From Tenodera sinensis (Eukaryota > Arthropoda > Insecta > Mantodea > Mantidae): 64,000 bases of DNA. Shown piece after piece: positions 45,871 to 57,822 of the stretch. The notes under the pieces were generated by a model. That model worked only from the letters and a program-made list of their open reading frames with translations. It had not been told where the DNA came from and made no database searches. The stretch spans positions 316,702,128-316,766,127 of the forward strand of contig CM060964.1 of assembly GCA_030765045.1 (NCBI GenBank), in the 5' to 3' direction. Each line of letters starts with the position of its first letter. The stretch's first letter is position 1. A program made the translations under genes and the position numbers.

Positions 45871-46620
45871 GAACGTTATCCGGAGCCTTTGTTAACCATA
45901 TTGTCTTTAGAAAATTCTTTTGTTTCCTTCATTCCTTTCTTCACCATAATCATCTTGAAGCACTCTTAATATCTCCAAAGGAGATTTGGGCAGCAAAATA
46001 ATGGAAGCGACATTATGAATGTTTCCAAATCCTGAAATGGAAACAAGCGAATAACATTCATTTTGGTCGAAAAAGAATAAACACTTCTGGAACTCTTTGA
46101 TCTTACAATTATTTTGTATAATTAATATTATGTTATATGTACTTATATATAAATTGATCTGCTAGAGGTTAACTATAAGTCCTTGACATAGCATTGTGGT
46201 AGTTTACGGGAAAAAATGCAATGTTGCCAGTATAGTTCAGTAATAGAACAACAGTACCAACAGCTGAAGATCAGCGGTTCAAATAGCGCTGATGGCAATG
46301 ACATTCTCAGTCTGATACTATCTTTCCAACCATAACCTATATGCGGCATGAGTGAAAGCTCTATTAGTTATCATATCATTAACCACACTCGCATTAACTC
46401 CCATATTAATACTTCCATATCTTTTGGGGAACAGGAATTGATTCTTTTTCTTTAAATTTAGTTAACACTATTACGCAATATTATGTATTTTACTGTTATT
46501 TTAATAAAATATAAAAACAATTCCGAAGAATTACAGCGCTCTTATGAGGATACGTTTTAGCAACTGCCCTCAAAATCTAAAGCAAAAGAACAAGTAACTG
46601 AGTGAAAGGTAAAGGAATAG
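45871..46620. other. No recognised feature
   Basis: AT-rich sequence, possibly including the 5' end of the mariner relic. Confidence 0.4.
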
Positions 46621-46904
46621 CATCGCACGTAAGCCAGTGTGCTTGTGTTCGACCGCGACCCTTGGAAGGAGGCATGAGTGAGAGGACAAAGGGCTACCAG
46701 ATCTGAAAGGCGACTTTGGGGTCCTTAACGATTGCAGATTTTACACATCCGAGCCACTCAAACAACCTGTAGGCCCCGAGCCCCCACGGGCCCCTTAATG
46801 CAAGCCGCACATTAATAGAGGTCTGCGCGGGCCGACATCCTTAGTTTCAGCCTCAACCAACTCCGAGTCCGTAAAGAGGTTATAGTGTACCACCCGGCCC
46901 TTAT
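46621..46904. repeat. GC-rich segment, possible SINE remnant
   Basis: Contains GTGTTCGACCGCGACC, a B-box-like string at about 46,652, and a GC-rich body unlike its surroundings. No second copy was found, so this is a weak call. Confidence 0.25.
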
Positions 46905-46959
46905 CATCATCGTCGCCGACGCCGACGCCGACGCCGATGCCGTCGTCGTTGTTGTCGTT

Positions 46960-47015
<56 letters not shown>

Positions 47016-47021
47016 CGTCGG
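46905..47021. repeat. (GCCGAC)n / (GTTGTC)n microsatellite
   Basis: Starts with GCCGAC repeats, moves to GTTGTC and then regular GTTGTC or GTCGTT hexamers. The Asp/Asn-rich frame on the minus strand is an artefact. Confidence 0.95.
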
Positions 47022-47079
47022 TACGAAATGTGTATTTCAAGATTTAGTGAAATAGTATTGAAATGTAATAACTAATGGC

Positions 47080-49203
47080 CAGAGGCCGGAACTTAGCCAG
47101 AATGCCTTTTTAAATGTGTCAAATCTATCTTCAGTTTGAAAGTGAGTCTGTACGAATTATGCCTTTGTGACTGAAATACTACAGTTTTATGTTGCCTGTT
47201 TCTGCCTTTTTAAATATAAATGTTTTTTGTTGCCTTCATTTCATTATTTATCTATTATTTATTAAATATTAACCATTTCCTTCAGGGACATTTTATTTCA
47301 GTAATCTTTAGTCCGTGACAATGAAAGTTACTTCGCAGAATGTATAGGTATTAAGTTGCAGACAACATAGGCGTCCTTCATTCAGCTCTCTTTTTTATTT
47401 GCAACAATGTCGTGCAAGTAAATGTACAGATAACAGAAAGCGTTTGAATTACCGCTTGCGTTTATTTTGAAAGGCAATAATGAGTGTGTGTCTTAGTTTT
47501 TCTTTCGCTTTTCATTGCGACGTTGTTGTAGCTAGCAGCAAGGTGCCGAAATTCAGTGTTCCTTTACGCAGTAAATTACAAAGTTACGTTAATACTTTTG
47601 GATCCGACGTATTTTGTACGGACGTAAATTACTCACATGCAAAATATGCGAACAGTCAGTGAACTACGAAAATAAGTATTTGATATCACAACACATCGGC
47701 ACAATCAAACACAAAATGCTCTTTCCAAAGCTACTGGGAAGATTTCTTTGCTTCCAACAGTAATTACAACATCGAGTCGACAATCCCAGTTTGCATTCGA
47801 CTTATGTAAAACTTTCCTCAGCGCCGGAATCCCTTTGTGGAAATTACAGAATCCTACATCATCACAGTTTTTGGAGAAGTATACTAACCAATCTGTACCT
47901 AGCGAATCAAGATTGCGAAAATGTTACTTAACCGAATGTTACGATGATAAAATGAAAATCATAAAATGAAAAATTAGATCTGTATTTCTATCGAGTCAAC
48001 TGTTACCATGGGTCGTTTCATTGTCAATCAATGAAGCCATTCCTGCTTACAACAGCGTCTTGAGAAAGTTAACAATTCAACTATCTGGCAGTTATTCACC
48101 AGTTCATTAAAGCCGCTGTGGCCTGAAGAGATTCAATACGACAATGTTTTACTTTTCATCAATGACGCTGCACCATATATAAAAAGGGCTGGAATAGTGT
48201 TAAAAGTGGTGTTTCCAAACATGCGTCACGTGACCTGCGTAGCACATGGCTTTCACAGGGTGTCAGAAGAGTTGCGATGCTTGTTTCCGGATGTTGACAA
48301 ATTGATTTCCAGTATTAAGAAGATCAAAGCTAACATTTAAATCCATTGCACCAGACGTCCCCTCCCCCCTCCAACCTATCGACGGGGGACATGGATCTCA
48401 GCAGCACTTTACCACGTTTCAAATTTCCAGAGCATAACTGAGGTGGTGAACGCTCTGAAGGATGAAATATCTTCAATTGTAACAGCTAAGAAACTTCTCA
48501 ACTCTTAGGAAGTGAAAACTCACTTAAATTTCATTGCGGTCGAGTTTGGGTTTCTGCCACAACTGATCTGCCAGCTTCAAGAAAGAGGACAACCTTTAAC
48601 AAAGCCAGTGAAAATTGTGGATGATGCAATACAAAGACTGGACAGTGTATCAGGGAAACGGGTTCATTAGTTAGCGAAACGTGTAAAAAAAAAAGTGTTA
48701 TTGAAATATTGTAATCTGGATAAACTTAGAAACATTTCCAAAATTCTACAAGGTGACAATCCTGTTGCACCTGAAATGGATCCTACAATGACGCTATGTT
48801 TTAGATTTGTTTCAATGACCTCTGTCGATGTTGTCAGGTAATTTTGTCATATAAAAGATGTATTATCTGACAGGAGACTCAATATGAACACAGAGAACTC
48901 AAAAAAGCATCTGATTGTCATGTGCAATGAATAAGCCATTGCAATACACAGGCCTTTATTAAAATATTTCATTTTTGTGTCAATTACAACACTAGTATTT
49001 TGTTTAACACTTTGAAGTTCTTTAAAATATGACGATCGAATTATTGAATAGTGTAACCTATTAAATAAATGAGTTTTTCTAATTCCGTTTTAATGTCTCA
49101 TTTGGTATGTACAATGCCTTTTTTCCTGCCTATTTTAGCTATTTATAATTTCTTTTTGCCGGCCTATTTTAATGATTTATAATGCCTAAAGTTCCGCTAT
49201 CTG
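47080..49203 (+). mobile_element. hAT element with both ends and target duplication
   Basis: Left end CAGAGGCCGGAACTTAGCC; right end, inverted, CAGATAGCGGAACTTTAGGC. These match at 12-13 of the first 16 positions. Flanking octamers CTAATGGC (47,072-47,079) and GTAATTGC (49,204-49,211) agree at 6 of 8 positions, as expected for an old 8-bp hAT target duplication. The 2.1-kb interior holds a decayed transposase in the same orientation. Confidence 0.85.
47455..48935 (+). pseudogene. hAT transposase relic of the CGGBP1-like type
   Basis: A BED-like zinc finger reads CKIC...QHIGTIKH at 47,638-47,718 in one frame. FAFDLCKTFLSAGIPLWKLQ and FLEKYTNQSVPSESRLRKCY follow at 47,770-47,920. Farther on, in shifting frames, are NDAAPYIKKAGI-like sequence (about 48,160), FPNMRHVTCVAHGFHRVSEE (about 48,210), PPSNLSTGDMD-like, a stretch around CFRFVSMTSVDVV (the usual APITS.DVERSFS) and LSDRRLNMNTENSKKHLIV near 48,870. 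The order and spacing match a full-length transposase of this group. Many stops and frameshifts are present. Human CGGBP1 derives from this transposase type, which is why the resemblance is noted. Confidence 0.85.
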
Positions 49204-49211
49204 GTAATTGC

Positions 49212-49589
49212 AAAGGCAAATACCAGCATCGTGATCTGTGTTTGCATGTGTGCACCATAAGACCATTGATTGATCTGGAAGGGCGCAGGTGTACAGACGC
49301 TCCACTTAACTGGAGCGTAGGCAGGTAAGCAACTTTGGACACGCTACTTCACTCCTGTCCGAGTTTGCCAGTAGGGACAAAGTACCTTGGCAGCTTAGCT
49401 TTCCTCTTACCATGCTACTTGCTAACTTTGTATTAATTTGGACAGAGAAATGAACTACATGCTTGAGTTTGTTTACATTTCCTCAGCATAAAGTGTGTTT
49501 ACCTAAGACACAAATATTCAATATTATTCTTAGTTAATCCAGATTTATTTGCCCTCATAATAAATTATCCAAGAAAAGAAAGCTTATGA
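49212..49589. other. No recognised feature
   Basis: Mixed sequence between the hAT element and the next DR-1 copy. Confidence 0.4.
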
Positions 49590-50335
49590 AACAATTCTAT
49601 GTGTTGTACTGACAATTTCTCTACTCATTGTTGTAAATAATATTCTTACAAGCACTTATACTGCTATTTAATCGAGACAGACACTCACAGATACGTTTTA
49701 TTAAGGTACAATAGGCATATGGGAATACAGTACGCTTAAGGAGTAGTCAGATAGCTTCCAAATTCCGTTCATTGCATGGTTCAGAGAAAATATGACGTGT
49801 TAAACTTTCAAGACCTTCTATATTCTTGTGCTGTTTCAGACTAATAACGAATATCTTGCAAATGGTTCACCCCACAAAACATATACTTCAGATGAATCTG
49901 AATGTATCTATTTTTGGGTTATGCTGTTTACATATAGACTGACTACGAGCAGCGGTTAGCGTGCTCGCCTACCACCTAGGCGGCCCAGGTTCGATCCCAG
50001 GGACCCGCATATGGTATTCGTGGTGGACGAAGTGGCGTCAGGGCGGGATTTCTCCGGGTTCTCCGGTTTCCCCCGCCATCTCATTCCACCGGTGCTCCAT
50101 CTTCATGTATCATCAGTGTCACCGCCTGCGGTGCCGTAGTAGTAAAAGCGGGCGTTAAACACTACAACAACATGACTACGAGCGTGTGCACAAACCTTTT
50201 CTTTCTCCCCTCTAAAAATACTTTTTTGGATTCAGAATGTTTCAAAACGTGCATTATTAGTGTGATATTGGTATCAAATTTTTAGGCGGAATACAATACT
50301 TCCTCTACCTACAGTAAGTTCGTAGCAGAAAAAGT
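49590..50335 (+). repeat. DR-1 copy interrupted by a SINE
   Basis: Begins TCTATGTGTTGTACTGACAA and TTTCTCTACTCATTG. The middle is deleted, and it resumes at TTTGGGTTATGCTGTTTACA. It is then split by a SINE at the position of the DR-1 microsatellite and finishes with AAAATACTTTTTTGGATTCA and TAGCAGAAAAAGT. Confidence 0.8.
49951..50172 (+). mobile_element. tRNA-derived SINE (family B, copy 2)
   Basis: A-box region GCGGTTAGCGTGCTCGCC and B box GGTTCGATCCC are near consensus. The body matches the copy at 10,983 almost throughout (GGGATTTCTCCGGGTTCTCC, CATTCCACCGGTGCTCC). An 11-bp duplication TGACTACGAGC flanks it at 49,940-49,950 and 50,173-50,183. The better boxes suggest a younger insertion than copy 1. 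Confidence 0.92.
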
Positions 50336-50399
50336 AATAAAAAATAACTTCCAATTTTAAAAGACTATATGTATGTAGTCGTAGAAATAACTAACTCCG

Positions 50400-50735
<336 letters not shown>

Positions 50736-52400
50736 AATACTCGTGATTATAAAATGAGAAGCTAAAACCGCTGATCATATATATCCCATTAATTATCCCG
50801 AATGACAGGTGATCCACCACCCCCTATTGTTTAAAATCACTTAACACCTTTACGCAATAAAATAAATCACTTCGACATTTCCACCGCCTCTCCAGCCCAC
50901 AGGTATTGTACACAAAGATAATGACGATTTGCATTGCTTTTACAAAAATTATATAAGTATAAATGATGATTTAATCATCCACCCCTCTGGAGGTCCAACT
51001 TGGTCTGCGATGCAACCCTTTTGAGGACAGGTGTGAGAACACTGTCTCACAAACACAGACATATCGGATTGTACATACACTCAAACACCAACTATATATA
51101 ACTGACGCTATATTTCATTTATCTTAATTTATTGATACCGCAATTTGTAGGTATAGTGTTTTTGCGTATGTTAAAGCATCAGAACACAGCCAAAGTTTTT
51201 CACAGCCATTCTTATATCACGATCCAACGAGTTCCTGAATATTCTCATTACTGTATGTATAACTCACTTTAATAATGAAAACTAATCTTAAACAGTAATT
51301 TGAATGATTGAAACCTTTTTCGAATGCTTTTTTCCAATCACAATTCCTTCCTGTCCTTAAGGAGATACTTGAAGAAAAGCAAACACCTCCCAGCACGAGC
51401 ATGTATTTTAATTAAAAGCACAATGCATCCTATATGAGATTCAACTGTGCGCAATGACATTCTATATAAAATTTCAATGGTGCGCTAGCAAATGACATTC
51501 TATATTGTGAGCTACATACAGAATGAGAGAGAGAGGGAGAGGGAGAGGAGAGTGAAGGAAACACACAATATTCAAAGCAATTACTTAATCATGTACATCA
51601 GCCATGTCCAAACGCCGGGTCTTGTAGTGAAACTTCTCGCATGACATGTATTTGGAAGGAGGAAGAGAGTAAATCGACCTTTGCACTGTCCAGTGGCGTT
51701 ATCTTAAGTTACGACTAAACATTGCGCATAAGAAAGGACTACTATACATTCACAAAACCAGACAAATTTAAGACACGTTGTATAATAAACGATGATCTTT
51801 TTAGCTGGGTCCAGAGATGACAATTTGATATAGTTTGGGATTTGCTTCACGTAGAGAAAATCATGTGATAGGATCTAGTTCCACTTTATCACTGTGAAGA
51901 CCTTAGTTGCGATGTCAGTTTAATTACAACATGGAATGCATGTGTCGTCGGAAAGACCTACAAAATACACAATCTGCAGAAAAATAGGTGACTATGTGTA
52001 ATCTGACTGATTGTGACAAGAGTATATGTCTAGTGCTTGAGTGAAAGCGAATGCAGAATTTTTACGAATGGTCAAAATGAAAAGATTATATCGTGTTACA
52101 TACAACGTTTTATGTAATTTTAGCATTAAAGTACGTAATATATCTAATACATTTGCTAAATATGAAATTATAATGTATCAGAGATGTATGCTGTAATAAG
52201 GTTGCTAAGCAGAGGTTTCATTTGTTTCAACATTTATAGAGGAAAGGAAGGAAGGTTATAATAAAACTATTGAAAATATGGTTTCCATTACTCTTGTTAT
52301 TTGAACGAAGCCGAGAGTTAAGTTTCGTTGACGGAGAAACGAAAACGAAAGATGCGTTAGTTTGTGAAAGTGACGATTTCAGGTTTTCTTACAGGCACAG
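50736..52400. other. No recognised feature
   Basis: 1.65 kb AT-rich sequence with a GAGAGA patch at 51,523-51,555. No supported gene. Confidence 0.45.
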
Positions 52401-52401
52401 G

Positions 52402-52632
52402 TTGGATGTTTTTTGTTGTTTAACGACGCTGTCAATTGGCAGGGTCACATCAGCGTCACCAGTGTGCCGGAATTTTGTCCCGCAGGGGTTCTTTTACATG
52501 CCAGTAAATCTACTGACATGGAGCTGTCGTTTTTAAGCACACTTAAAAACCATCGGTCTGGGCCGGATTTGAATCCGCGACCTTGGGATCAGTAGGCTAG
52601 CGTCTAACCAACTGAGCTACCCAGACCGACAC
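52402..52632 (-). mobile_element. tRNA-derived SINE (family C)
   Basis: Minus strand: GGTCTGGGTAGCTCAGTTGG (A box) and GGATTCAAATCC (B box), with a 7-bp acceptor-like pairing GGTCTGG/CCAGACC. A body follows with CAGTAGATTTACTGGCATG, TAAAAGAACCCCTGCGGG and an end CGTCGTTAAACAACAAAAAA. The anticodon and T stems do not pair properly, so it is a SINE and not a tRNA gene. Flanks CACAGGTTGGA and CACACATTGGA might be a decayed target duplication. Confidence 0.85.
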
Positions 52633-54036
52633 ACACATTGGAGGCAATTATGTTGTGGCAGTATTGACGTCATACTAATACTAAACAAGTCGTTCATTTT
52701 TCGGCACTGGCGTCAGAAGGAGGCTAATTTTAGGAGATTCGCGCCGTCATAATGAGTCGTTTTAATGCTAGGATTGCTTAAATGTAAATATGTTTACTTT
52801 TTAAGTTCTCTTGCAGTTGTGTGTTAAATTAAAAAACGCTTAGAATCGATATCTCTGATAAAATGGATACACATTTTATTTGAAAATACTCATAAAACAA
52901 ATAAGGAATGAGATGAGACCAAAACGAGCATTCGATTCTTTAAAACTTTACTCAGGTGTTCGTGTGACACTAAACATTGTAAAAGATGCCCGTAGACTGG
53001 TTAATGAGTGACTTTATTTGCTGTTTAGCTTAAACATTCATTCACTCTCTGTGCATTTATGAGTAAACACTCTCAATTGAAAGAAAGGCCTGTGGCTTTG
53101 AATTTCAAAAGCTACTCATCTGTTACTTTGGGGGTGTTATTCCGCAGCGGTGCTTCGACGCGACGGTGAAATATCTTATCTGTTTGTATACAAAGGGACT
53201 GTGAAGTGCATGTTCAGAAATAACAGCGCTTTATATAGATGCAGGAGTTCTCCGGATCAGCGAGCAATATTTTGTTGCTCATGAATAAAGAAGTTTCAAG
53301 AGGTGACAAACCAACAGGTTGCGGTGATTGAATGAAGTGTTCTAACTTTAAAATGTTTACATGTGCCCTATTTGGGACAATTTCGCACCGTTTTTCCCTC
53401 GAATTTTACACGGCCTTTGCTACGGGCTATTGTCCACTGTAAATTCAGCGTTGTGGGTTGTCCTTTGCGTGGTGACAACATTTTATATTTCCTCTGTTTT
53501 TCTAATCCTTCTACTCGTTATTTATTCCGTTCATATGTCTGTATTATATAAAGAGCGCGATGACAGTTTTCCCAAATACTCGCCTACGCAGTTTAAATAA
53601 CCAGACAAGTTGCAGACTTTATTTGCACGCTGTAAACGAATGTTTATGGGCATACTGTTCCTGACAATTTTTATTTTAATAGGATGCATAGGTTATAGGT
53701 ATACAGCTGGACGGGGGTACATTTCGCGCACAGAACATAGACAACAGAATACTCAACTGTAAAGCTTCCTAAGTTGTCAAATTTTGTTACAAAATTATTC
53801 CTTTCCAAAATATAGATTTCATTTCTCAAGAAATATTTTCTTCATTGACTGTTTAACTAAAATCTTGGTGATTGCTTTTCCGCATTAAATTATTCTCACT
53901 GTTACTGTTCCAGGAAAGAAGAAATTTCGGGTGCAGCGGCAAATCACCCTCGACTCCAACGTTACACACGCCACTGAAATAACACTAATTTTCTAGGGTT
54001 ACAGCTATTTTATATACATAAGACTGGTAGACATTT
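52633..54036. other. No recognised feature
   Basis: Mixed AT-rich sequence. A hydrophobic 79-codon frame at 53,361-53,600 has no recognised similarity and no supporting gene signals. Confidence 0.4.
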
Positions 54037-54855
54037 ACTTTCTCTACCACGCACCTAATACGTGGAGAAGGCGTTGCCTTTCACCCAAAAATTTGATATA
54101 GAGATTTCACCAGAAGTACACTTGTTGAGACTTCCTGAAATCAAAAGAACATCTGTAAAAGAAGAAGAAAAAAAAAAAAAAAAAAAAAAAAAATCCATGT
54201 GTGTGCGCGGGCATCATATCTCTAAGTGAAAATCGATAAATGCCTCACTTTGTATATGAGTTCAGTATCTTTCAGAGCTGACGCGCCTGCGTATAGCGCA
54301 ACGGACCCGATTTCGATCCCCGGTACCGGTGTGGGGATTTTACACCCACTGAGAGGTCTGACACGGGGTGTACTCAGCCTCGTTAGGTCCCTGAAGGGCC
54401 AATTGAGGAGCTACTTGATAAAGAAGTAGTGGTCCAAGGTCACAAAGGCCGCATAACCGGCCGAGAGGGCTAGAGGTACTGGCCACGTTCCACCCTCCAG
54501 TTTTGCACCCCGTTCATGACGCCTGTAGTGGGCAGAGGTGGCGGACGCAGCTACTGGGCGGCAGGCCTTGCCCGCTAAAAGCTGTTGCGCTAGGTGTTAT
54601 TTTATTTATTTTATCGTTCAAAGCTGCGACACGAAGATTTTCAAGGATATCTTCCCATTCCAAAATATCCTTTACATGGAATATTTTAGAAATTTTTGAT
54701 TTTCCCAAAACTGGATCTGACATTTTAATTAAAGTATCACATACTTAAGGTACGAATATTTACATGACGAATAAAATGCATATCTTGAATTTTCCAAAAA
54801 TAACCTGTTAAGTCATCTTCATTAGGATAAAGTGTTGTACAATTTTGTAACGGGT
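54037..54855 (-). repeat. DR-1 copy (inverse) interrupted by a SINE
   Basis: Starts with the inverse DR-1 end ACTTTCTCTACCACG and TTTGATATAGAGATTTCACC. It has a poly-A run in the microsatellite zone (54,168-54,193), is split by a SINE, and resumes GACACGAAGATTTTCAAGG, TTTACATGGAATATTTTAG and TTTTAATTAAAGTATCACAT. Confidence 0.8.
54281..54616 (+). mobile_element. tRNA-derived SINE (family A, copy 3)
   Basis: Plus strand, with TATAGCGCAACGGACCCG and B box TTTCGATCCCCGG, GGGGATTTTACACCCAC, GGTGTACTCAGCCTCGTT, a body that inversely matches 28,950-29,292, and an end GTTGCGCTAGGTGTTATTTT. Flanks TTCAGAGCTG (54,271-54,280) and TTCAAAGCTG (54,617-54,626) form a target duplication with one mismatch. 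Confidence 0.9.
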
Positions 54856-55255
54856 CAAGCACAAGGGTGCCCGTCCCCCGAAGCCCAACAATTTTCTGAG
54901 AGCTCAGTCTTTACCATTTGGTTCCTTTTCTACGCCACTGGAAAGCTTCGCAAAGGGCCTTAGCTATTACACTATCGTTATACAGTAAAGACTTAAAACG
55001 CGATTGAAATGTTAAAATTAATAAAATAAATCGTAACAAAACAAATATTTGCCTGGTGGTGTATTTAGTATTTGAATGTATCATATTGTATCTGTCTAAA
55101 TAGACCAATGTAGTAAGAGTAATAATCCTATACGTTATGGACATCTACATACCCACCTATATTGGTATAGTGCGTTTTACATATTTCCAAAAATTATCAT
55201 TCGATATGCCACATTATACCATACAGTATGAATTGGACTTCAGATTACCTTTTCA
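54856..55255. other. No recognised feature
   Basis: AT-rich sequence between two DR-1 copies. Confidence 0.4.
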
Positions 55256-55760
55256 CCTTCTCTATACATGAAAGTTGGAGAAGTAACGTCTTCCACTGTA
55301 AATTTAATACTGGGATTCCACTGAAATTCATGTTTTGAGGCACCTGTATAAAAGACTGAGTTTTAGAAAAATGTGTGCGCATAGCACAAAAAGGAAAAGT
55401 CGGTTAAATACCAAACTTATTTAAGTTGAACATCTTCCAAGGGTTCAAGATGAAGATTTTTAAATAAATCTTTCTACCCTAGACCACCTTTTACGTGGAA
55501 CATTTTGATTTTTTTCAAAATGGATGTTACATTTTTTATTAAAATAACATACGTTTAAGATATTTTCGTGACAAAGTATGCCGTAAATTTTCCGTGAATA
55601 TCCTCAGAAGTCCTCTTCATTCTGGGTGACTCTTGCATAACTGATAAGCCGTAAGAGTGACAAAATCTTACTGCACAAAGAAATATAGATATCGTTAAAC
55701 ACGTCATTTTTGTCAAATATATTTTTTGATAAGTGAACTGTTCCCGAAGTATTCCTTATT
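55256..55760 (-). repeat. Diverged DR-1 copy (inverse)
   Basis: ACCTTCTCTATACATG end, ATTCCACTGAAATTCATG, AAAAGTCGGTTAAATACCAA, TTTTACGTGGAACATTTTG, TCTTGCATAACTGATAAGCC and TTACTGCACAAAGAAATATA match DR-1 in inverse order. It fades about 60 bp before the LTR retrotransposon. Confidence 0.7.
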
Positions 55761-55821
55761 TGTTTGAATTTTCCAATACTTTTTTCAATACATTTCTCAA
55801 ATAGGAATAGATTGTTCGCTG

Positions 55822-57255
55822 TGTCGCACGCCACTCTCTCCTTCTTTAACTATCTGCTACCATTACTTAACTTGACATTTGCTAAGCCTAGCCCCATGCT
55901 TTTTCTGCTACCCCACTTGACTTGGCTTAGCGAGAGTGAGTGGACATCTATTTGCGGAATCGTGTTGGGAATGGATCGGTGGGGTATATTGTGGTTACAT
56001 ATAATACCAAATGCCTTTTCCTTGAATATATTTTGAAAACATAAAATAAATACAGGACTTAACACTGACGGTGTTAAGTAACAAAATATACATAAGAACA
56101 TTGAAAGTATGGTGAATGATAATATATGTATTACGAAAATGTAGTAAAAATAAACAGTTACATAAAATAGACATGAATGTAAACTATTCTTTGCACTAAG
56201 TAATAATTCCTTCCTGACTATTTAACTTCCTGAGCAACACTGGTAGAATGGGCCTGACTCACCAATATAACTTGGCACACAAAAAGTCATCCCTTTTAAC
56301 CAGACTCAGTTGATTGCGTTAGTCGGAATTATAACTATTGCCGTTTAGGCTACAATAACCGTGATACAAAGATCATCTACCCTGCTTTAGCATAAAAGCC
56401 CTAAAACACTAAACACATACATCTAAATGAAATACAGAACTGTTTGTCTCACCCAAATGTCTGGTGTGTTTTTGGAACAGGTCCTTATCCAATTATGTTG
56501 AAATGAACATGCACATGGACTGTGGCACATTCCTGCATATCAACCATGAAGAATAAACGCGTCGTTCCTGCTTAATTCCGCGTATGCCCAGTGTATGCCT
56601 GAATTAGCATACATCTCGAAGAAATGGTGGTGAATGCCGACGTTGCTTCTCTACGGAGAAAAGTTGCTCACTTGCTTGCCCCCTTTGACAAGCAAGACCA
56701 AGAAACATGACCCTGTTGACTTCGATGCGTGCTGACGTCACTGTTGGTGAACTGCTTGGCTCGATGAAGAGGAGCTTGCCGAGTAATGTTAGTAGAATTG
56801 AGAATTGCTAAGCCTATCGGCTCATTACTGACGAACATGTAGGCAAGTATGTAAGATACTAATGCTGAGCGCCTCGGCTTGATGAAGATTAAACCATAGT
56901 GTATAAGGCTCATACATTACGCTTGGTCGAAGCTGACCATACTTTGACTGACGAAGACAACTGGTGGCAGCGCCTAACGGAGCTCGACTACTTGACGAAG
57001 ACTGGAGGCAGCGCTGAAGTAAACATCGAAGACTGGAGGCAACGCACTTCGCGTTGAAGTGAAGATCAAAGACTGCAGGCAGCGCTTCGCGCTGAAGTGA
57101 ACTAACGACTGGTCGGGCAGCCGGATTTTATACTGTGTGCGGGGCGTAGCGGGGGGGGGGGCGAGAGGGGTTACGCTTACCAACCTGACGGCTATACACC
57201 TCTCTAAGCTAAGGCCAGTCGATATCTCGAAGTGACGACCTTCCATGACGTCACA
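55822..57255 (-). repeat. 3' LTR of the gypsy element
   Basis: Minus-strand start TGTGACGTCATGGAAGG, end GGCGTGCGACA. By eye it differs from the other LTR at three sites (C/T near 55,962, C/A near 56,162, G/A near 56,512), about 0.2%. A spaced repeat of GACTGGAGGCAGCGC-type sequence with GCGCTGAAGTGAA occurs three times at about 56,997-57,105. The two short minus frames at 55,850 and 56,668 are duplicated in the other LTR and are not genes. Confidence 0.97.
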
Positions 57256-57435
57256 GACTCCCGGGGGCAATTTAAAATAAAAGGCTTCAGACTTTTATTT
57301 TCCATTAATAATCATACTTAAACTATATATTTTGGCTTGTAGACCTTTCCAGCACACCGCCAGACATTTAAGTTTACAATAGACACACTAAAATACACCT
57401 TACTTCCTAACACATACATACAATATGGCTTGAAG
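57256..57435 (-). other. gypsy 3' untranslated region with possible polypurine tract
   Basis: The minus strand just before the 3' LTR reads TTGCCCCCGGGAGTC. The GGGAG next to the LTR could prime plus-strand DNA synthesis, but it is short for a polypurine tract. Confidence 0.5.
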
Positions 57436-57822
57436 CTATGGTTTGAGTTGGCTTACATGTGCCCTTACTTCCTTGTTTGTGTGCACATTCTTTACTATAA
57501 CAGATACATCAGACATGAATTTGTGCACCTTATAAGGTCCTACATACCTTGGAGCAAGTTTCGCTGAGTATTTATCCGCAGCTTTACTCTTTGGATAATT
57601 TCTCACGTAAACAATATCTCCTATATTAAATTTATGAGGTTGTCTCCCTTTATCATAGTTACGACGTGTCCTCAGCTGAGAACGTATTAAATTTCGCCTC
57701 ACTCGGTTCCATACATCTCTAATATGTGTTTTGTCTACCTGCTCTGGAATTATAACGCGGACATTCCACATGTTCGCTAGCGGAGAATTTGGTGGAAAGG
57801 AAAACATCAAATTAAATGGACA
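57436..57822 (-). pseudogene. C-terminal end of integrase, cut off by a stop codon
   Basis: Same reading frame as the long gag-pol frame, continuing straight after the TAA at 57,823-57,825, so one nonsense codon is the only break. Encodes about 128 residues: an arginine-rich RNLIRSQLRTRRNYDKG helix, FNIGDIVYVRNYP, and the GPY/F module (RYVGPYKVHKF), ending QLKP then TAG. The GPY/F domain is a usual C-terminal part of gypsy integrases that helps multimerisation and DNA contact. There is no chromodomain. Confidence 0.9.

Noticed and set aside
52555..52630. A tRNA gene on the minus strand (A and B boxes, acceptor-like pairing)
   Set aside because: Anticodon and T stems do not pair and a SINE body follows directly, so it is a SINE head.
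53361..53600. Hydrophobic 79-codon frame as a small membrane protein gene
   Set aside because: Isolated, no recognisable family, no promoter or splice evidence; short hydrophobic frames are common in T-rich DNA.
55850..57270. Short minus-strand frames in the LTR (also at 62,138-63,534) as duplicated genes
   Set aside because: They are identical because the LTRs are identical. They lack domains and overlap LTR control regions.
57256..57435. An envelope gene in the gypsy element
   Set aside because: Only about 180 bp separate the end of integrase from the 3' LTR, so there is no room for one.
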